In this document: one piece after another, positions 7,338-9,971 of the stretch | How the letters are laid out: every line of letters starts with the position of its first letter | Numbering within the stretch: position 1 is the first letter of the stretch | Source of the DNA: Pseudomonadota bacterium | GTDB lineage: Bacteria; Pseudomonadota; Alphaproteobacteria; Acetobacterales; Acetobacteraceae | Length of the DNA stretch: 9,971 bases | Direction: 5' to 3' | Assembly: GCA_021845835.1 (NCBI GenBank) | Contig: JAJZVE010000082.1 | Location: 1 to 9,971, forward strand | The notes under the pieces: generated by a model | The model's database searches: none | Told to the model about the DNA's origin: nothing | What the model saw: the letters and a program-made list of their open reading frames with translations, nothing else | Program-made: the position numbers and the translations under genes

Positions 7338-8012
7338 TCACGCCGGGGCGGGCGGGCCGCAGATGGCAGGAGCGGGGCGTCGGGGTGCCCGGCGGCGGAG
7401 CGGCGGCAATTTGGCCGGACAGGCTGCCTCCCGCCCCTCGCTTCGGATGGTTGCCGGGCGCGGTACGGGCGAGGCCGCGGTGGCGGAGCGTGGCGGCGGC
7501 TTCGCGATGCCGGGCGGGGGGACCGCGCCCAGCATCCGGCAGAGCGGCCGGAGCAGGCGGCCGATCTGCGGGGTGGCGGCGATGAAATCCGCCATCTCGG
7601 GCTGCGACAGGAGGTGTTGCAACTGCGAGCCGCCGAAGGCCGTCTGCGGGATCAGCCGGATCAGCCACCGCTTGCCCCGCGGGAGCACGAGCGGGGACTT
7701 CGGCCGGGGCGGACGGGCGGCGGGTTTGCCGGGCGTCCGAGGGCGGGGGGCTTGTCCCTGCCGCGCGGCGAGGCGGGTGACGCGCAGCGCGGTCCGCCGC
7801 AACCGGCCGCAGATCAGGATGAGGAGCGGCCCGGCGAGGCGGCGGATGAGGCCGTGATGGGCCACCGCGCGGCAAAGCGAGTCGAGGATGCCGACGAGAC
7901 GCTCGGCCGGGGTGCGGGGGGCGGGAAACACGAACGGAAACAGAACATGGGAGGGGCGGGCGGGGCAAGGGATTTTCACGGATGTCAGTTGCGTTGTCGG
8001 AAGCGCCCGCAT
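7338..8012 (-). CDS. Hypothetical protein with conserved-looking core and Pro/Arg-rich tail
   Basis: The frame encodes up to 224 residues from ATG 8012. The start is uncertain: no good Shine-Dalgarno is visible, and GTG codons at 7979 and 7931 are alternatives. A core at about residues 40-164 contains a short hydrophobic helix (LAGPLLILICGRLRR, 59-73), a basic Pro-rich linker, then LPRGKRWLIRLIPQTAFGGS (110-129), QLQHLLSQPEMADFIAATP (130-148) and GRLLRPLCRMLG (151-162). I have the impression of similar small proteins of unknown function in Acetobacteraceae, ending their core with a RPLCRML-like motif, but no function is known to me. The last 60 residues are low-complexity Pro/Ala/Arg and could be poorly conserved. 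The overlapping frames encode only Arg/Pro-rich shadows and lack this mixed composition, which supports this frame. It is separated from the downstream amidohydrolase by 159 bases. Confidence 0.6.
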   Translation of the reverse strand: MRALPTTQLTSVKIPCPARPSHVLFPFVFPAPRTPAERLVGILDSLCRAVAHHGLIRRLAGPLLILICGRLRRTALRVTRLAARQGQAPRPRTPGKPAARPPRPKSPLVLPRGKRWLIRLIPQTAFGGSQLQHLLSQPEMADFIAATPQIGRLLRPLCRMLGAVPPPGIAKPPPRSATAASPVPRPATIRSEGREAACPAKLPPLRRRAPRRPAPAICGPPAPA

Positions 8013-8149
8013 CGTGCCCGCCAGCCGTGTCCCGGCGCGATACCGCCAGCGAGGGTAGGGCGCACGGAACCGTATGTCCGCCGTGCGATTGCAGGACGCG
8101 CGGATCGGCGCCTAACCTGTTCCCGCAACGGCCGATTTGCCCGTGCATC

Positions 8150-8161
8150 CGGGAAATCCCG
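8150..8161. promoter_or_regulatory. Palindromic dyad upstream of the Gfo/Idh gene
   Basis: CGGGA-AA-TCCCG is a 12-base near-perfect dyad ending 46 bases before the oxidoreductase start codon, within the 195-base divergent region between the hypothetical gene (8012) and 8208. Its position would suit an operator near a promoter. I see no convincing -35/-10 pair in the region: TTGCAG (8090-8095) and TAACCT (8114-8119) at 18-base spacing match only half of the consensus each. Chance occurrence is quite possible. Confidence 0.2.
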
Positions 8162-8207
8162 AATTGCTTGCTGGACCGTGCGAGAGTTTGAGAAGGGAAC
8201 GCTGACT

Positions 8208-9209
8208 ATGCTGAGGGTTGCGATCGTCGGTCTGGGCTGGTGGGGACGCAAGTTGGCCGAGCAGGTGGCCGGCAGTCGCCTGCTGCAACTCGTCGTCGCA
8301 GCGGAGCCGGATGCCGGCGTAGCGGCGCAGCTCGGACCGAAATCAGGAGTGCCGATACTCTCGACACTTGCGGACGTGCTGCGGCGGGATGACGTGGAGG
8401 CCGTGTTGCTGGCCACCCCGCATCAGCTGCACGACGGCCAGATTGCCGACGCGGCTGCGGCCGGCAAGCACATCTTCTGCGAGAAGCCGCTGTCGCTGAC
8501 CTACGAAGGGGCCCGGCGCAGCGTCGAGCTCTGCCGGGGGAAGGGTCTCGTACTCGGAATCGGCCACGAACGTCGTTTCGAGCCTCCGGTCAGCAGCATG
8601 CTCGGCGCGGCCCGCGCGGGCGAGCTTGGCACCCTGCTGCATTTCGAAGGCAATTTCAGTCACGACAAATTCGTCTCGCTGGCTGCTGGCAACTGGCGGC
8701 TGTCTGCTGAAAGCGCGCCGGCTGGCGGCATGACCGCGACTGGAATTCACCTGTTCGACCTCGCGACCGCCCTGTTCGGCCCGGCGCGCGACGTTTTCGT
8801 CAGCAGCAAGACCCTGGCCAGCAACATCGCGAACGGCGATACCACTTCTGCACTGGTGCGTTATCGCGGGGGGCAGTCGGCCTTCGTGGCGACCCTGCTG
8901 GCGACGCCGTTCATCTCCCGGCTGGCGCTGTACGGCAGCGATGGCTGGATGGAGGTTCGCGACAAGGCTCATGTCGAGGCCCCCGAAGGCTGGGTGGTAA
9001 CTCGCTGCCGCAAGGGCGGCAGGCCGGAGGTAAGCGACGTGCCGGTGACCACGCCTGTGCGCGACAATCTGGAGGCCTTCGCCCGGGCTGTTCGCGGCAC
9101 GGCCCCCTATCCCATCACGCCGGACGAGCTGCTCGCCAACACCGCCGTGATGGAGGCAATCTTTCGCTCCGCCCGGACTGGCACTGTGGAGGCTGTTGCC
9201 GGCCCCTAA
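8208..9209 (+). CDS. Gfo/Idh/MocA-family NAD(P)-dependent oxidoreductase
   Basis: This family carries out NAD(P)-dependent oxidation or reduction of sugars, inositols and related polyols or their acids; the substrate here is unknown. The product has 333 residues, a usual length. The N-terminal Rossmann fold shows GLGWWG at 8-13. The family signature CEKPL at 91-95 supplies the catalytic lysine K93, and GGMTATGIHLFD at 173-184 supplies H181 and D184 of the active site. The C-terminal alpha/beta domain runs to about 325. ATG 8208 is preceded by AAGGGA (8193-8198) at nine bases. An open frame continues 198 codons upstream, but these encode Arg-rich sequence opposite the hypothetical gene and are not used. 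Third-position GC and codon choice look less extreme than in the minus-strand operon, hinting at a different origin. It has no clear functional partner in the window. Confidence 0.92.
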   Translation: MLRVAIVGLGWWGRKLAEQVAGSRLLQLVVAAEPDAGVAAQLGPKSGVPILSTLADVLRRDDVEAVLLATPHQLHDGQIADAAAAGKHIFCEKPLSLTYEGARRSVELCRGKGLVLGIGHERRFEPPVSSMLGAARAGELGTLLHFEGNFSHDKFVSLAAGNWRLSAESAPAGGMTATGIHLFDLATALFGPARDVFVSSKTLASNIANGDTTSALVRYRGGQSAFVATLLATPFISRLALYGSDGWMEVRDKAHVEAPEGWVVTRCRKGGRPEVSDVPVTTPVRDNLEAFARAVRGTAPYPITPDELLANTAVMEAIFRSARTGTVEAVAGP

Positions 9210-9222
9210 GCCCGCTTGGGGC
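9202..9222 (+). terminator. Hairpin over the Gfo/Idh stop codon, possible terminator
   Basis: GCCCC (9202-9206) and AAG (9208-9210) pair with CTT (9215-9217) and GGGGC (9218-9222), with one bulged T and a CCCG loop. The stem includes the last codons and the stop TAA of the oxidoreductase. No T-run follows, so an intrinsic terminator is uncertain; it may only protect the 3' end. Confidence 0.35.
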
Positions 9223-9278
9223 GCATGGCGCTTCGTTACGCAGGCTACGCGGGCATGACGCTGACGGAGCCTGTTTGA

Positions 9279-9321
9279 CGCCGGCTGGTACCGAACGCGA
9301 AGGCTTCGTCAGAAGCCGGCG
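9279..9321. repeat. Inverted repeat with a nested hairpin upstream of brnT
   Basis: CGCCGGCT (9279-9286) is the exact reverse complement of AGCCGGCG (9314-9321), 27 bases apart. Inside and overlapping the right arm is a second perfect hairpin, GGCTTC (9302-9307), loop GTCA, GAAGCC (9312-9317). The two structures share bases and exclude each other. They sit just before the brnT -35 box. The element could be a terminator, a recombination scar or chance. Confidence 0.35.
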
Positions 9322-9324
9322 CAA

Positions 9325-9355
9325 TTGACGGCCGTGCCGACGGAGTGTATATACA
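9325..9355 (+). promoter_or_regulatory. brnTA promoter with palindromic operator over the -10 box
   Basis: TTGACG (9325-9330) and TATATA (9348-9353) are separated by 17 bases and match five and four of six sigma-70 consensus positions, the best promoter in the window. The -10 lies inside a perfect 10-base palindrome, TGTATATACA (9346-9355). Transcription would start near 9360, about 18 bases before brnT. BrnA is known to repress its own operon, so the palindrome is the natural candidate operator; that assignment is inference. Confidence 0.6.
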
Positions 9356-9377
9356 TTTTGTCGTACGGCAGACCGGT

Positions 9378-9650
9378 ATGGAATTCGAGTGGCACGAGGC
9401 AAAGCGTCTCGCGAACATCGAAAAGCACGGCATCGACTTTCTTGATGCGGACATTGTGTTCGGCGGTCCGCACCTGATCGGACCGGCCAGGGCTGTGGCG
9501 GGTGAGGCGCGCTGGATGGCCGTCGGCATGCTGGATGATGTGTACGTGACCGTCATCTTCACGCGGCGCGGCAATACCATCCGCCTGATCTCCATGCGGA
9601 GTGCGAGACGTGAAGAAAGAGAGCGACATCAGACGCTTTTCGGCCGCTGA
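9378..9650 (+). CDS. brnT: BrnT family type II toxin (DUF497)
   Basis: BrnT is a RelE-like ribonuclease toxin that blocks growth by cutting RNA and is neutralised by BrnA. The product has 90 residues from ATG 9378, the normal length. The N-terminal family signature is clear: FEWHEAKRLANIEKHGIDF at about 3-21, corresponding to the usual W-D-x-x-K...N...KHG...F, except that the expected Asp after the Trp is His (H6). The centre has the DIVFGGP and RWMAVG blocks, and the end has the typical VYVTVIFTRRGNTIRLISMRSA beta-strand pair with R69 and R74. A GTG at 9345 would extend the frame by 11 residues, but it lies inside the promoter, so ATG 9378 is preferred; its Shine-Dalgarno is weak. The toxin precedes the antitoxin, as usual for this family, and overlaps it by 41 bases. 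Confidence 0.9.
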   Translation: MEFEWHEAKRLANIEKHGIDFLDADIVFGGPHLIGPARAVAGEARWMAVGMLDDVYVTVIFTRRGNTIRLISMRSARREERERHQTLFGR

Positions 9651-9942
9651 GCTGCAAGCCCGGCGCAGCCGGGGAGAGAGCCGTACTGACATGGCGCGGT
9701 TGCGCGGCAAGTCGGACGAGCAGATCGAGCGCGAAATCGCGAACGATCCCGACTTCAGGGACGAACCCGAGGACTGGCTTGCGCGGGCCGAAGCCGTCAT
9801 GCCGACGCCGAAGAAGCTGCTGTCGCTTCGGATCGACAATGACGTGCTCGAATGGTTCAAACGGCAAGGGCCGGGTTATCAGACCCGGATCAATGCCGTG
9901 CTGCGCGCCTTCATTGAGCAGGCTGACAAGCGGCGCGCCTGA
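9610..9942 (+). CDS. brnA: BrnA family antitoxin, ribbon-helix-helix repressor
   Basis: BrnA binds and neutralises BrnT, and with its DNA-binding domain represses the brnTA promoter. I choose GTG 9610, giving 110 residues: GGAG at 9598-9601 sits eight bases upstream, an ideal spacing, whereas the other GTG at 9601 overlaps that site. The N-terminal part has the family pattern IRRFSAAELQARRSRGESRTDMARL (about 7-31) followed by an acidic toxin-binding stretch, DEQIEREIANDPDF. The ribbon-helix-helix domain is at about 67-104: strand KLLSLRID, then DVLEWFKRQGPGYQTRINAV and LRAFIEQ. The frame is intact and ends at TGA 9940-9942, 29 bases before the window edge. The overlap with brnT ensures coupled translation. 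The pair is often found in mobile or variable regions. Confidence 0.92.
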   Translation: MKKESDIRRFSAAELQARRSRGESRTDMARLRGKSDEQIEREIANDPDFRDEPEDWLARAEAVMPTPKKLLSLRIDNDVLEWFKRQGPGYQTRINAVLRAFIEQADKRRA

Positions 9943-9971
9943 AACGCTCGCCGCTCGATAAGGTGCGCTGC

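Noticed and set aside
7204..8148. Minus-strand open frame of 314 codons overlapping the hypothetical gene in another frame
   Set aside because: The product is almost entirely Pro, Arg, His and Ala. The alternative frame at 7338-8012 has a mixed, helix-forming core.
7614..8207. 198-codon upstream extension of the Gfo/Idh reading frame
   Set aside because: The extension is Arg/Gly-rich, lies opposite the hypothetical gene, and the Rossmann fold begins exactly at ATG 8208 after a Shine-Dalgarno.
9245..9860. Minus-strand open frames opposite brnTA
   Set aside because: They are opposite two well-supported small genes and show no recognisable family.
9943..9971. Terminator or next gene after brnA
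   Set aside because: Only 29 bases remain and show no stem-loop or start codon context.

Overview
The window is GC-rich coding DNA. It looks like an alphaproteobacterium, most probably of the Acetobacteraceae/Rhodospirillales type: the IF2 and RbfA sequences, the extreme third-position GC and a small Pro/Arg-rich protein all resemble that group. This placement rests on pattern recognition, not on a database search.

Layout. (1) 1-1665, plus strand: the 3' part of infB (translation initiation factor IF2) and rbfA (30S maturation factor). They are translationally coupled, with rbfA starting at a TTG that overlaps the infB stop. (2) 1714-7178, minus strand: a compact run transcribed right to left toward rbfA. 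It encodes a dihydroorotase-type cyclic amidohydrolase, an MFS transporter, a D-2-hydroxyacid dehydrogenase, a decayed 3' fragment of a Leu/Ile/Val-type ABC substrate-binding protein, PxpB and PxpC. Spacings are short (about 5, 27 and 7 nt, and a 4-nt overlap), so it is probably one operon. A candidate promoter and dyad lie just before the amidohydrolase. (3) 7338-8012, minus strand: a hypothetical protein with a conserved-looking core and a low-complexity tail. (4) 8208-9209, plus strand: a Gfo/Idh/MocA-family NAD(P)-dependent oxidoreductase. (5) 9325-9942, plus strand: a BrnT-BrnA type II toxin-antitoxin operon with a good sigma-70-like promoter whose -10 element sits in a perfect 10-bp palindrome.

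How the parts fit. infB and rbfA are housekeeping genes of the conserved nusA-infB-rbfA block. The minus-strand run looks like an accessory catabolic operon for an unidentified cyclic amide or imide: uptake by the MFS protein, ring opening by the amidohydrolase, a PxpBC-type ATP-dependent amide hydrolase pair, and reduction or oxidation of a 2-oxo/2-hydroxy acid. The PxpA partner is not in the window, and an ABC-uptake component has been lost except for a remnant. The right-hand 1.8 kb is visibly less GC-biased than the operon and holds a typical mobile-type toxin-antitoxin pair, suggesting later acquisition.

No rRNA, tRNA, CRISPR array, insertion sequence or phage gene was recognised. All gaps between genes are under 200 bases. 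The strongest unusual observation is the substrate-binding-protein remnant with an apparent internal deletion at 3460-3630. I did not find convincing evidence for an undescribed system.
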